Source of the DNA: a virus
Length of the DNA: 24,589 nucleotides
Strand: one strand, 5' to 3'
IMG/VR virus record: IMGVR_UViG_3300020160_002474
Coordinates: 1-24,589 of that record
Below, piece by piece: positions 7,434 through 15,021 of the stretch. Each line of letters opens with the position of its first letter. Positions within the stretch are counted from its first letter, which is position 1. Below the pieces are notes generated by a model. The model was not told the DNA's origin, did no database searches, and worked only from the letters and a program-made list of their open reading frames with translations. The translations under genes and the position numbers were made by a program.

Positions 7434-8089
7434 GTTCGTGCTGCCCGGAAAGCTGTGCCTGTCAGGACTGGCTGACGACGTTCTGTGACTACATCACGGT
7501 GACTCACAGGTACTGCGGGCAGGAGACTGTTTTTGAGAAGGCCAGGGGGAAAGGAATCCCCTCTGAGTCTGCTCGGGCAGATGCTGGTGTTAATCCTGCA
7601 GACAGGATCTTCGAGTTTTCGTCGCTGGAGCAGGATGTTGGGTCGGGGATTGGGGCTCGGATTGTCGACGAGAACGATCAGGAGTGGATGGTTTACAAGG
7701 TTGAAAAGATCAGGTCATTTTGCCTGACTCGCGTTTGGGGACGAAACATCGAGACGTGTTTCGCATTGCTCGGGAAGATCGACGTTTTCGAAGCGATCCC
7801 GTGCGACACTGATTGCGGCGAGGCTGAGGAAATGCGGCATATTGGCCGACTGAAAGGAAACATTCTGACATCTGGTGGAACTCAGCAGTACCAGAACGAT
7901 TCGGACAGCATGGTGGTGGAGTATTCTGCCACGATTGCAGGCTGGCCGTTTGGTGTTCACCCGAAGCCCAGCCACAGACTGAGACACAATGGGACGACAT
8001 ATCGGATCAGTCGGTTTGTCGACAGTGGACCATTCCTGCCGTATTCCCTGACGCTGGAGAAAGTCGATGATAGTCAGTGTCAGAATTGA
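7430..8089 (+). CDS. Probable head-closure/neck protein with Cys-rich N-terminus
   Basis: This 219-residue protein begins MSSCCPESCACQDWLTTFC, with five Cys in the first 19 residues. It continues with beta-rich segments (QEWMVYKVEKIRSFCLTRVWG; MVVEYSATIAGWPF; TTYRISRFVDSG). Order and size suggest a head-closure or stopper protein, which bridges the portal/adaptor and the tail, but no decisive family motif is seen. The start overlaps the upstream stop (ATGA); the end overlaps the next gene by 23 bases. The dense N-terminal Cys cluster could bind a metal or form disulfides in the assembled neck. Confidence 0.55.
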   Translation: MSSCCPESCACQDWLTTFCDYITVTHRYCGQETVFEKARGKGIPSESARADAGVNPADRIFEFSSLEQDVGSGIGARIVDENDQEWMVYKVEKIRSFCLTRVWGRNIETCFALLGKIDVFEAIPCDTDCGEAEEMRHIGRLKGNILTSGGTQQYQNDSDSMVVEYSATIAGWPFGVHPKPSHRLRHNGTTYRISRFVDSGPFLPYSLTLEKVDDSQCQN

Positions 8090-8570
8090 AGATCACAGCG
8101 AGCGGATCAAACTACTGATTGAAGAGAAACTTGGCGACTTGTGTGAGCATGCCGCTGAACTTCTGGCTGAGCAGTACAAGGAAAGACTGGGCAGGCAAGA
8201 GGCTCCTCCGCATAGCCGCGCAGGCAGAACCCCGTATGCGTACAATGGATGGAAACCGGGAGGGTTTGGTCCTGTGAATCAGGACACGACAGTCAACAAT
8301 ATCCCGCCGTTTTTTTCTGCGGTTCAGCAGGAATCTCTCTACACATACATCAGCACGATGTATGGGTCTATCGGATTTCTTCGCAAGGGTCATGTGACCA
8401 AAAGAGATCAGAATTACCTGCTGTACTACAGCATCCGTCAGGACTCCGCACGGCGAGAGTGGGTGGTGAAAGAGTACAGGCAATACAAGAAGCAGTTGGT
8501 TTCTCAATTGCGACAACGAATGAAGGAGAATCTGGCGGCTCGTGGCGGGCAGTCGGCAACTCCATTCTGA
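8067..8570 (+). CDS. Probable neck/minor tail protein (HK97 gp10-like by layout)
   Basis: This 167-residue protein starts MIVSVRIEDHSERIKLLIEEKL and contains a long amphipathic helix (LGDLCEHAAELLAEQYKERL), a Pro/Gly-rich loop (PPHSRAGRTPYAYNGWKPG), and a Lys/Arg/Gln-rich C-terminal helix. The pattern of a helix, then a basic Ser/Gly/Arg loop, in a gene before the tail terminator and tail tube, fits the HK97 gp10-like neck protein family. I assign this with moderate confidence. It overlaps the previous gene by 23 bases, implying coupled translation. Confidence 0.6.
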   Translation: MIVSVRIEDHSERIKLLIEEKLGDLCEHAAELLAEQYKERLGRQEAPPHSRAGRTPYAYNGWKPGGFGPVNQDTTVNNIPPFFSAVQQESLYTYISTMYGSIGFLRKGHVTKRDQNYLLYYSIRQDSARREWVVKEYRQYKKQLVSQLRQRMKENLAARGGQSATPF

Positions 8571-8580
8571 AAGGGCGATC

Positions 8581-8718
8581 ATGGTATTCAAGATTTACGG
8601 TGCTGGATCTGTAGTTCGTGTGGAAGCATATTCGTCGGAGCACGCTGAAGCAGTGTTTCTGGAGGCGAACCCTTCGGTGTCTGTTGACCGGATTTTAGCG
8701 AGGCGATGTGATGCCTGA
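8581..8718 (+). CDS. 45-residue protein of unknown function
   Basis: This short frame starts MVFKIYGAGSVVRVEAYSSE and ends RILARRCDA. AAAGGG lies five bases before the ATG, a good ribosome site, and the stop overlaps the next gene start by eight bases, so it fits the spacing of the operon. The sequence reads as a beta hairpin (VFKIYGAGSVVRVEAYS) followed by a helix (EHAEAVFLEA) and a short strand, a compact beta-alpha unit. Its function is unknown. Confidence 0.65.
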   Translation: MVFKIYGAGSVVRVEAYSSEHAEAVFLEANPSVSVDRILARRCDA

Positions 8719-9121
8719 GTGCTGCATTGAAGATGCGTTTGTTGCTGGCCTTCGCACGCTGGACTGCACTCCGATCCCCGGGGACAATCACTACTCTTTC
8801 CTGCGAAGGAAGGACGATTGTTTTCCGTATTCTGTCGTGACGACTTCGGTTGTTGCCGGCCTGCGAACGTCAGATGGCTGCGAAAAAATCCAGCAGGTGA
8901 AGCTGTCGGGGTATTTTTCCGTGGACAAAATCTCAGACTGCAATAAATTCAGGGCTCTTGTTGAAGACTGGGTATTAGGGAGGAATTGCATTTCCCTTGG
9001 TGACTGCGGATGCTTTTGTGTCCGGTCTGTTGTCCCTGGGCAAATGCTGATTGCGAACAACGCTGTTCAGTTTTCGGTGACTTTGACTGGTAAGTATTCC
9101 GCTGCCGTACCGGTGGCATAA
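8711..9121 (+). CDS. Probable tail terminator/tail completion protein
   Basis: This 136-residue protein starts MPECCIEDAFVAGLRTLDC. It lies directly upstream of the tail tube gene, where siphoviruses encode the protein that caps the tail tube and joins it to the neck. Size and alpha/beta pattern (helix at residues 5-15, strands PYSVVTTSVV, KLSGYFSVDK, VQFSVTLTGKYS) fit that family, but I see no unique motif. It has eight or more Cys, including CC at 4-5 and a GDCGCFC cluster. The ATG at 8711 follows a GTG at 8708; ATG is preferred. Confidence 0.55.
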   Translation: MPECCIEDAFVAGLRTLDCTPIPGDNHYSFLRRKDDCFPYSVVTTSVVAGLRTSDGCEKIQQVKLSGYFSVDKISDCNKFRALVEDWVLGRNCISLGDCGCFCVRSVVPGQMLIANNAVQFSVTLTGKYSAAVPVA

Positions 9122-9136
9122 GATTGGAGAGTTGAG

Positions 9137-9643
9137 ATGCCATTTTCTGCAGGCGAGTTGTGCTGTTCCTCGAAGGCGTGCGTGTTGCTTGGCGTGACTT
9201 CCGGTTCCACGACGACTTTTGACAAGATTCCGCACGTTACGAATGTGAGTGTGCAGCTCCAGTCAAACAACCCGAAGCTGGTGACAAGCTCTACTAAGGG
9301 CAAGGAAACCAGCGCATGCGGCACTGTGACTCAGACGGGAACTCTTGAACTTGCGTGCCACAAAGGGGTTGGTCCTGGGTTGTTGAACGTCAATAATGTT
9401 TACCAGATTGTGTGGGCACAAGATTGCGACAACATCTGGGACAGCGAAGACTGTGTTGCAACAGCTTTTACCAATGACTATTTGCACGCCTACATTCGCA
9501 TCACTCAGGTTCCAATCAACTACAACATCAGCGGTAATCAGGCTCAGCTTTTCAGTTACCAGTTTGAAGTTGTCTCTTGGGTTGTTGGTCCGGATGATTA
9601 CCAACAGACTCCAGAAGTTATCGAAACTCTTTTTGACTGCTGA
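9137..9643 (+). CDS. Probable major tail (tube) protein
   Basis: This 168-residue protein lies between the tail terminator and the tail chaperone genes, the standard position of the tail tube subunit. The sequence is beta-rich (VSVQLQSN, TLELACHKG, YQIVWAQDC, YIRITQVPINYNI, YQFEVVSWVVG), as expected for the tube beta-sandwich fold, and its length is typical. It starts MPFSAGELCCSSKACVLLG, with three Cys in the first 15 residues. GGAGAG lies five bases before the ATG. The call rests on order plus fold style. Confidence 0.7.
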   Translation: MPFSAGELCCSSKACVLLGVTSGSTTTFDKIPHVTNVSVQLQSNNPKLVTSSTKGKETSACGTVTQTGTLELACHKGVGPGLLNVNNVYQIVWAQDCDNIWDSEDCVATAFTNDYLHAYIRITQVPINYNISGNQAQLFSYQFEVVSWVVGPDDYQQTPEVIETLFDC

Positions 9644-9657
9644 GAACTGAGGCGACG

Positions 9658-10194
9658 ATGATCAAAGTTCAGGTTGGCGGAACTGAACTTGTGATTGCTC
9701 CCAAAAGGCTGCTCGACTACTGCGAGAAGATTGATTTCATCAAATCTCGCAGAGAGCGGCCTTGGGATCTTTTGCAGAAGGTTCCGAAGAATCTATCGGC
9801 ACAGGACTTCACGGCATTCGTTGAGATTGCCATGCAGACCTGCTACAAGTTTTCGTCTGCAGTCTCGATTCAGGAGGAGCTGCAGTTCGACACGTCCGAG
9901 GAGGGGTTCTACTTTGACCTCTGGCGGGCGATACGTCGCGGCAGTCCGGCGGGCAAGAAGAAGCAGGCGATCAATCGCCTGACGAATCCGGATGCTGAGA
10001 ACAAAGAGCCTTGGCGTCAGGGGATCATGGATGCCAGAACGCTCTGGCAGAACGCGACGGACGACGAGAAGGCTTCGTTGAAGGCAGCGCTGTTTGCGTC
10101 TGACCAGCAGGCAATCCTAAAAAAATCCGATGGCCCGCCCGTGAGCGAGAAGAGCGATCCGGGACCGCAGGGCCAGGAAAAAACGTCTCCCTGA
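9658..10194 (+). CDS. Tail assembly chaperone (gpG-like, zero-frame product)
   Basis: This 178-residue protein follows the tail tube gene and precedes the tape measure, the place of the gpG/gpGT chaperones that coat the tape measure during tail assembly. It is mostly alpha helical (KRLLDYCEKIDFIKSRR; LWQNATDDEKASLKAALF) with a Pro/Gly/Ser/Lys-rich C-terminus. The frame contains an A-run at 10119-10125 read as CTA AAA AAA TCC. A second frame stays open past the stop, so this gene is probably also made as a -1 frameshifted longer form (see 10125-10358). Confidence 0.75.
   Translation: MIKVQVGGTELVIAPKRLLDYCEKIDFIKSRRERPWDLLQKVPKNLSAQDFTAFVEIAMQTCYKFSSAVSIQEELQFDTSEEGFYFDLWRAIRRGSPAGKKKQAINRLTNPDAENKEPWRQGIMDARTLWQNATDDEKASLKAALFASDQQAILKKSDGPPVSEKSDPGPQGQEKTSP
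10119..10125 (+). other. Candidate -1 ribosomal slippery site A AAA AAA
   Basis: Seven A residues fall so that the zero-frame codons are AAA AAA preceded by A, the X XXY YYZ layout that lets both tRNA-Lys slip back one base without mismatch. A weaker alternative lies at 10176-10182 (G GAA AAA), four codons before the zero-frame stop; it would need a mismatch in the P site. Slippage at either site enters the same open -1 frame. Lambda and many siphoviruses use such a shift in this exact gene. Confidence 0.6.
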
Positions 10195-10358
10195 ACATTG
10201 AGGATCCGTTTGCCGTTGACGGGCAGGAGATCTCCGGATGCCGGTACAAAATGCTGGCAATATCTGTGTGCCGAACTACGCACTTGTCGTTAGAATCGGC
10301 GATGGGTTTGACGTTGATTGAAGCTTATACGGCGATCGGTGGAGTGTGTTATGTCTAG
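10125..10358 (+). CDS. -1 frame extension of the tail chaperone (gpT-like part of GT fusion)
   Basis: From the slippery A-run the -1 frame runs 77 codons with no stop, ending at TAG 10356-10358, eight bases inside the tape measure gene. The part after 10182 reads NVSLNIEDPFAVDGQEISG, then RYKMLAISVCRTTHLSLES and MGLTLIEAYTAIGGVCYV, which looks like protein and not chance sequence. It has no good start of its own, whereas a shift would give a fusion of about 233 residues. The part between the two candidate sites is Arg-rich and less natural, which slightly favours the later site. The final helix resembles the short C-terminal T domains of other phages only in style. Confidence 0.55.
   Translation: MRWPAREREERSGTAGPGKNVSLNIEDPFAVDGQEISGCRYKMLAISVCRTTHLSLESAMGLTLIEAYTAIGGVCYV
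10238..10321 (+). CDS. Alternative 27-residue frame in the chaperone/tape-measure gap
   Basis: A short frame starts MPVQNAGNICVPNYALVVRI and ends GDGFDVD, with AGGAGA seven bases before its ATG. Its codons have a strong purine-first pattern (GCT GGC AAT ATC, GTC GTT, ATC GGC GAT), so it looks at least as coding-like as the -1 chaperone frame that overlaps it. It may be a genuine micro-gene, or part of the chaperone if a second shift occurs. I cannot separate these by eye, so confidence is low. Confidence 0.3.
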   Translation: MPVQNAGNICVPNYALVVRIGDGFDVD

Positions 10359-13300
10359 CGGATCCGCAGATTCCTTGATGGATGTGTTCGTCAACATCCA
10401 GCCAGATCCCGAAATGCTGAAGGCTTTCAATGTCTCTGTTGACGAAACTGTTGATCGCACACGAATCGCTTTTAATAAACTGCAGGCGACTGCGGATATC
10501 ACTGCAGCGAAGATGGCGACTGTTGCGGGGGCTGGATCCCGAGGCGGCGGACAAAAGCCGCCTGACACTGACGCTGGCCGCCGAAGCGAGTTGGCTGCAC
10601 AGATCAGGGCTGCATCGGATGAGCTGCAAAGGCTGAGGCAGTTGACGGGATTTACAAAGGCGGAACTGCAGGAGATTGGCCAATCAGATCTTGCGAAGCC
10701 GTTCAACGCTTCGCTTCGAGAGGCTTCTGCTCTTTCACTGGAGTTAAGGCAGATCCGAATTGCGGCTGACGCAGATGAAGAGGCGTTTGCTGATATTGAA
10801 TCACGTATTGGCTCGATTCAATCCCGTATTGGTGGATTAACCACCAATCTTTCTCAGTCGAGAGTTGCATCTCAGATACAGCTTGGCATCACTATTGACG
10901 ACGCCGAAACGAAAGCGGCCATCGATAGGTCAATCGCTGAAATTGAAGACCAGATCAAGCTCAAGAAGATTGACATATCGACTCTTAAAATGCAGACATC
11001 TGGCCTGCTTTCTCCGGAAGGGAAAGCTGCCGTTGCTGCCGTTTCGGATGAAATGAAGAGTTTCGAGGTGGCTGCTGCGCGGGCAAAGACTCAGTTGGAT
11101 GGCGGAGTGATCTCTGCCAGGCAGTTCTCTGAAGCACTGGAATTCGTTTCTGCCGCTGCAGACGACGTGAAGACTGCTCTTTCGTCCCGGGTTCCGCTGA
11201 CGATAGACAAGCAGGGCACGATCGAGAGCGTAAACCTTGCCATTGCCTACGCCCAGGACGAACTGAGAAACCGCAAAATCGAGATTGGTGTTTTGCAGGG
11301 GCAGGCTCGCCCATTGTCGTCCGCACAGGACATTGCCCGGACGGGGCAGTTGTCTGAGGAAGCCAAGAAACTGGAAGTGGCTGCTTCAAGAGCCAAGGAA
11401 AACTTGGATGGTGGAATTCAGTCGGCCCGTGAGTACGAAGAAGCACTGACGATGGCAGCACTGGCTGCTGAGCGAGTGGCCATCGAGCTTCAGGCAATCA
11501 TGAGCACTGGCGGTGTTCAGGCAGGACTGTCTGACCGTGTTCGAGATGCAGCCGAAAGCCTCAGGACACTGCAGCAGGCTGCTACAGACACGAAAAGGGA
11601 GTTCACGGACATTGGCCAGAAAGGTGTGACCAAACCTTTCGAGGATGTGATCTACAACGCCAAAAAAGTTGCTGGCGACTTGAGGCAGATCAAGATCACT
11701 CCGGAAGTCGATGTTGCCGATACGAATGCAAAGCTCGGGGCCATTGAGCAGAAGATCCTTGATTTATCGAGGCTGCTGTCTTCGTCTCAGGTGAAGGCTT
11801 CAGTTGATGTGCAGGTCAACGTCGACACAGAAAAAACAGTCGCGGAACTTCGGAAATCAATTGCCGAAATCGAAGACCAGATCAAGGTCAAAAAAGTCGG
11901 CATCGAGCTGACAGCTCCGAAACTTGTTGGTTCAGCGTCAGGGGAGGATCGCGAGAAGATCTATTTGCTTGTAAAAAACTTTCGAGAAGCAGAAATTGCT
12001 GCGGAGCGATTTAAGAAGCAGATCGACGGCACTCCGGAATCTTTTCAGCGATATGAAGGAGCGATGAATGGCGTAAAAGAAGCTGCGGAAGCATACGGCG
12101 CTGGGCTTAGCGAGATCGAACAGGTTCGCGGCAAGTCTTTCAACAACCTCGCCAACAATGCCTACCAGCTCGGACAGGCCTTTGAAGATGCGGCGATCGG
12201 GTATCAGCTTAACGGGATCACTGGGGCTGTTCGTGGGGCGAGCAACAACGTATCGTTTCTAATTAACGATTTGTCCCGGGTTCCTTTGGTTCAAAGCAAA
12301 ATTGCGAATGCTTTTGGGACGACTGAGAAGAAGGTTGCAGATCTTCTTCCACTTACTGCAGGGATAGGTGCAGCATTGGCAGTGACGGTTTTGGTTCCAA
12401 CCATTGAGTGGCTGCAAACACTCAATGACGTAGATTTGAAGATCAGAGATATCAGCCAGATACTGACGACAGAATTTCAAAAGACTGATTTTGATATTCG
12501 CATTCGGGCAGACGAACGATCATTTGCGAAATCAATATCTGATCTTGGCAGCGTTGAAGACGTGCTCAAGAAGATTTCTGAAATGGAATCTGAAGTCAAT
12601 GAAAAAACAAGACAGATCTCTGACTCATTAACCGAAATGTCGAAGTCTGCTGGTCAGGAGGAAATGTTTCAGCAGTTTGACACGATTCTTCAGCAAATCA
12701 AACCGCAAATTGAAGAGTTTGCCTCTGCTGCCGCATATGCAAAAGAGGAAAACATGCTTTTTAATGAGCAGGGCGCGGCTTCTCTTGAGTTTTTGGTCAG
12801 AAGTATTGAGGCCGTAACTTTCAGTATCAATAACGCTCAGACTCAGGCTAAAAGCGGAATTTTTGATAAAGCTGAATTAGAAAACATCAGAAGAGTTCTT
12901 GGAACGATTACTGAAGAAGTAAAAACAATCTCCATCAGTGGCGGATCAAAAGATCCTGAATTTGCACAAAAACTCAGTGCTGGCTTGGAGAAAGCTCAAG
13001 AACGATTTAAGTCACTTGCGGCAATTGCAGCGGAAGTTGAAAGTGCTGTTGGTGCAAAACTGAATTCAGCCATCGAGGCCGCAGTCAGCAAAACAATCGA
13101 ACTGGCGGACAAGCAGGCTTTGCTGCGAAAGCAGATCGAGGGATCAGCGACCGAGCAATCCATGTTCCTTTTGGACGTTCGAGACATTTCGAAAGTCTAC
13201 GCGGAACTGATTGACCAAACAGTCGAGTTCTATCGCCAACAGGGTCAGGATCCGGCAGGGATTCAGGAGATTCTTCGTCAGCAGGAAATCTTTGCTTCGG

Positions 13301-13875
13301 AGAACCGAATTCTTGAGCAGCAAAAGACTCTTGCAGAGAAACTGAAAGACGCCGAGGAAAAGCTCGGCCAGTTGCGAGAGAAGAACGGCGAGAATCAGGC
13401 ACGCAGATCACGTCAGACGACGCTGGAGTCGTTGTCGACGGGACTTCAGGAAAGTGTGCTCAGCATTGAATCGAACTCTGTGAAAGACAACACAGATGCG
13501 ATCTCAGAATTAACCGGCGAGATTACCGGACTGAATTTTGAGATCGCCAGATTGAACGCAACCCGGGAAAACCTGCAGACTCAGTTTACGGATCCAGCAG
13601 GGTTTGCTATCCGGCAGCGGGGGATCAGTTTCACCCAGGGCTTTGCGCCAATAGACTTCATGACTTCATTTGCTGGCGTGAATGCTGCGGTCAGAGAGGC
13701 AGGGACATACGCACCCGCTGCCGGAGAAATCTTAAATGGTGCTGCGATGACAGAGGCTGTCCGCGTTGGGATTGAGCAGGCACTGCAGAAAGTCCTGCCG
13801 ACGCTGAAGGAAGGACAGAATGGCATCAAAGACGCAATCAAACAACAAGACACAAAAGCAAGGGCTGCCCAATGA
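10351..13875 (+). CDS. Tail tape measure protein
   Basis: At 1174 residues this is the longest gene here, and it directly follows the tail chaperone, as tape measures do. It is almost wholly alpha helical and Ala/Glu/Lys/Gln-rich with long coiled-coil stretches. A hydrophobic segment at about residues 664-688 (LPLTAGIGAALAVTVLVP) fits the membrane-inserting part of tape measures. The first half carries internal repeats. At roughly 0.15 nm per residue, the family rule of thumb, the tail would be near 175 nm. Start: ATG 10351 has GGTGGAG six bases upstream; a TTG at 10318 adds 11 unlikely residues. The segment near 12430-13000 is clearly richer in A/T than the head genes. Confidence 0.93.
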   Translation: MSSGSADSLMDVFVNIQPDPEMLKAFNVSVDETVDRTRIAFNKLQATADITAAKMATVAGAGSRGGGQKPPDTDAGRRSELAAQIRAASDELQRLRQLTGFTKAELQEIGQSDLAKPFNASLREASALSLELRQIRIAADADEEAFADIESRIGSIQSRIGGLTTNLSQSRVASQIQLGITIDDAETKAAIDRSIAEIEDQIKLKKIDISTLKMQTSGLLSPEGKAAVAAVSDEMKSFEVAAARAKTQLDGGVISARQFSEALEFVSAAADDVKTALSSRVPLTIDKQGTIESVNLAIAYAQDELRNRKIEIGVLQGQARPLSSAQDIARTGQLSEEAKKLEVAASRAKENLDGGIQSAREYEEALTMAALAAERVAIELQAIMSTGGVQAGLSDRVRDAAESLRTLQQAATDTKREFTDIGQKGVTKPFEDVIYNAKKVAGDLRQIKITPEVDVADTNAKLGAIEQKILDLSRLLSSSQVKASVDVQVNVDTEKTVAELRKSIAEIEDQIKVKKVGIELTAPKLVGSASGEDREKIYLLVKNFREAEIAAERFKKQIDGTPESFQRYEGAMNGVKEAAEAYGAGLSEIEQVRGKSFNNLANNAYQLGQAFEDAAIGYQLNGITGAVRGASNNVSFLINDLSRVPLVQSKIANAFGTTEKKVADLLPLTAGIGAALAVTVLVPTIEWLQTLNDVDLKIRDISQILTTEFQKTDFDIRIRADERSFAKSISDLGSVEDVLKKISEMESEVNEKTRQISDSLTEMSKSAGQEEMFQQFDTILQQIKPQIEEFASAAAYAKEENMLFNEQGAASLEFLVRSIEAVTFSINNAQTQAKSGIFDKAELENIRRVLGTITEEVKTISISGGSKDPEFAQKLSAGLEKAQERFKSLAAIAAEVESAVGAKLNSAIEAAVSKTIELADKQALLRKQIEGSATEQSMFLLDVRDISKVYAELIDQTVEFYRQQGQDPAGIQEILRQQEIFASENRILEQQKTLAEKLKDAEEKLGQLREKNGENQARRSRQTTLESLSTGLQESVLSIESNSVKDNTDAISELTGEITGLNFEIARLNATRENLQTQFTDPAGFAIRQRGISFTQGFAPIDFMTSFAGVNAAVREAGTYAPAAGEILNGAAMTEAVRVGIEQALQKVLPTLKEGQNGIKDAIKQQDTKARAAQ
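10580..12120 (+). repeat. Protein-level repeats A-B-B-A-B inside the tape measure
   Basis: Two diverged modules alternate. Module A (about 10580-10905) contains ELQEIGQSDLAKPFNASL and LRQIRIAAD; its copy (about 11527-11815) contains FTDIGQKGVTKPFEDVI and LRQIKITPE. Module B (about 10909-11215) contains SIAEIEDQIKLKKIDI and AAARAKTQLDGGVISARQF; copies follow at about 11217-11505 (LEVAASRAKENLDGGIQSA) and 11821-12120 (SIAEIEDQIKVKKVGIEL). Some identity is kept in DNA: 10938-10958 and 11869-11889 differ at few bases. This shows lengthening by duplication of about 0.93 kb plus an extra B copy. Confidence 0.85.
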
Positions 13876-15020
13876 CACGCATGTGTTCGAGTTACACGTT
13901 CAACGTGATTGCCTCTCCATCGCCGCAGTTGCCGCAGTACAGTGGCGGCAAGGTGACGGCGAGCCGTATCTTTCTTGTACCATGCAATTATGCGGAGGAG
14001 TTCGCTCTTCGACAGATCGGCAAGTATTACGGCAACGGACTGTTTAGCCAACCACAGTTGCCGGCCAGATATCCGACTGACTTGTATTCAGAAGTATGTC
14101 CTCCGTATCGGCAATTGAATCTTGTTGCGACATCATTTTCAATCACTCAGGTTTCCACGGGGAACTTCAACACTGAGTATATGACTCCGGAGCAGGGAAA
14201 CAATATTGTGACCTGCATCAAGGATCCGGAGTCTCCGCTGCAGATGGAGAAGAATTACAGTCTGTCGTTTGTTTACGACGAAGAATCGATGGATCCACCT
14301 CAGATCGAAGAAGACACGGCTTGCGAATGCGTGTCTTCAGTGCAGATCAATTACGAGGAGCCGCCTTGGCATTGCACGGGGCCCACATCGGAAACCGATG
14401 AGATCTCAGTTTCAATCATGCCTGAGACAGCTCTTTCCGTGGACAAAAGTGCCGGGTATGAGATGTACACTGTCCCAAACAGAACTCTGCAATGGAAAAA
14501 TATTACGACAGGCGACCGGGCTTTGAAGGGTGACTCCTACGCGACGATAATTATCCCCAAGCGTGACATCATAGTGGATTGGCATAATGTTCCAGTCTCC
14601 AAACTGTGCCAGATTGAAAAGCGACTGACAGATCTTCGAGGCACAGTCAACGATGAAGAGTTCTCAATTCTATCTGAATGCTTGTGCGTTGCAGCGGAAG
14701 AAGAAGATTGCACATCTGTCAACGATGACTGCACCTTCCAGAGAGACACGCTATTGTTTGTCGACTGGACAGAAGAAAAGCAGTTCAGGACAACTGCTTT
14801 TCGCAAAATGAACACAACCACTCTGCGACTGCAGTTCAAGCAGAAAAGGGTGTTTGCTGGCGGCGATCCAGAATACGTTGGATGGAATCACCTGTTTTGT
14901 GACAGATTCACTGACAGCCTGAACTTTCCTGTTTGGCAGGAAGTTGAAGTGAAACTCGGGACAGGAACTCAGCCACTCTATATCCGTAAGGATTTTGGCA
15001 GCATTTTCTCGGACACATAA
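13872..15020 (+). CDS. Tail protein downstream of tape measure (distal tail/tip candidate)
   Basis: This 382-residue protein starts MTRMCSSYTFNVIASPSPQL, overlapping the tape measure stop by ATGA. Siphoviruses place distal tail and tip proteins here. The sequence is beta-rich with several Cys (DTACECVSSVQ, SECLCVAAEEEDCTS), and the last third includes a strand-rich segment (TTLRLQFKQKRVFAGGDPEYVGW). I recognise no specific family. A role at the tail end, near the host-contact structure, is inferred from gene order. Confidence 0.6.
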   Translation: MTRMCSSYTFNVIASPSPQLPQYSGGKVTASRIFLVPCNYAEEFALRQIGKYYGNGLFSQPQLPARYPTDLYSEVCPPYRQLNLVATSFSITQVSTGNFNTEYMTPEQGNNIVTCIKDPESPLQMEKNYSLSFVYDEESMDPPQIEEDTACECVSSVQINYEEPPWHCTGPTSETDEISVSIMPETALSVDKSAGYEMYTVPNRTLQWKNITTGDRALKGDSYATIIIPKRDIIVDWHNVPVSKLCQIEKRLTDLRGTVNDEEFSILSECLCVAAEEEDCTSVNDDCTFQRDTLLFVDWTEEKQFRTTAFRKMNTTTLRLQFKQKRVFAGGDPEYVGWNHLFCDRFTDSLNFPVWQEVEVKLGTGTQPLYIRKDFGSIFSDT

Positions 15021-15021
15021 A

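Noticed and set aside
13820-14047. 75-codon frame across the tape measure/tail gene junction
   Set aside because: It is an off-frame reading over two well-supported genes coupled by ATGA.
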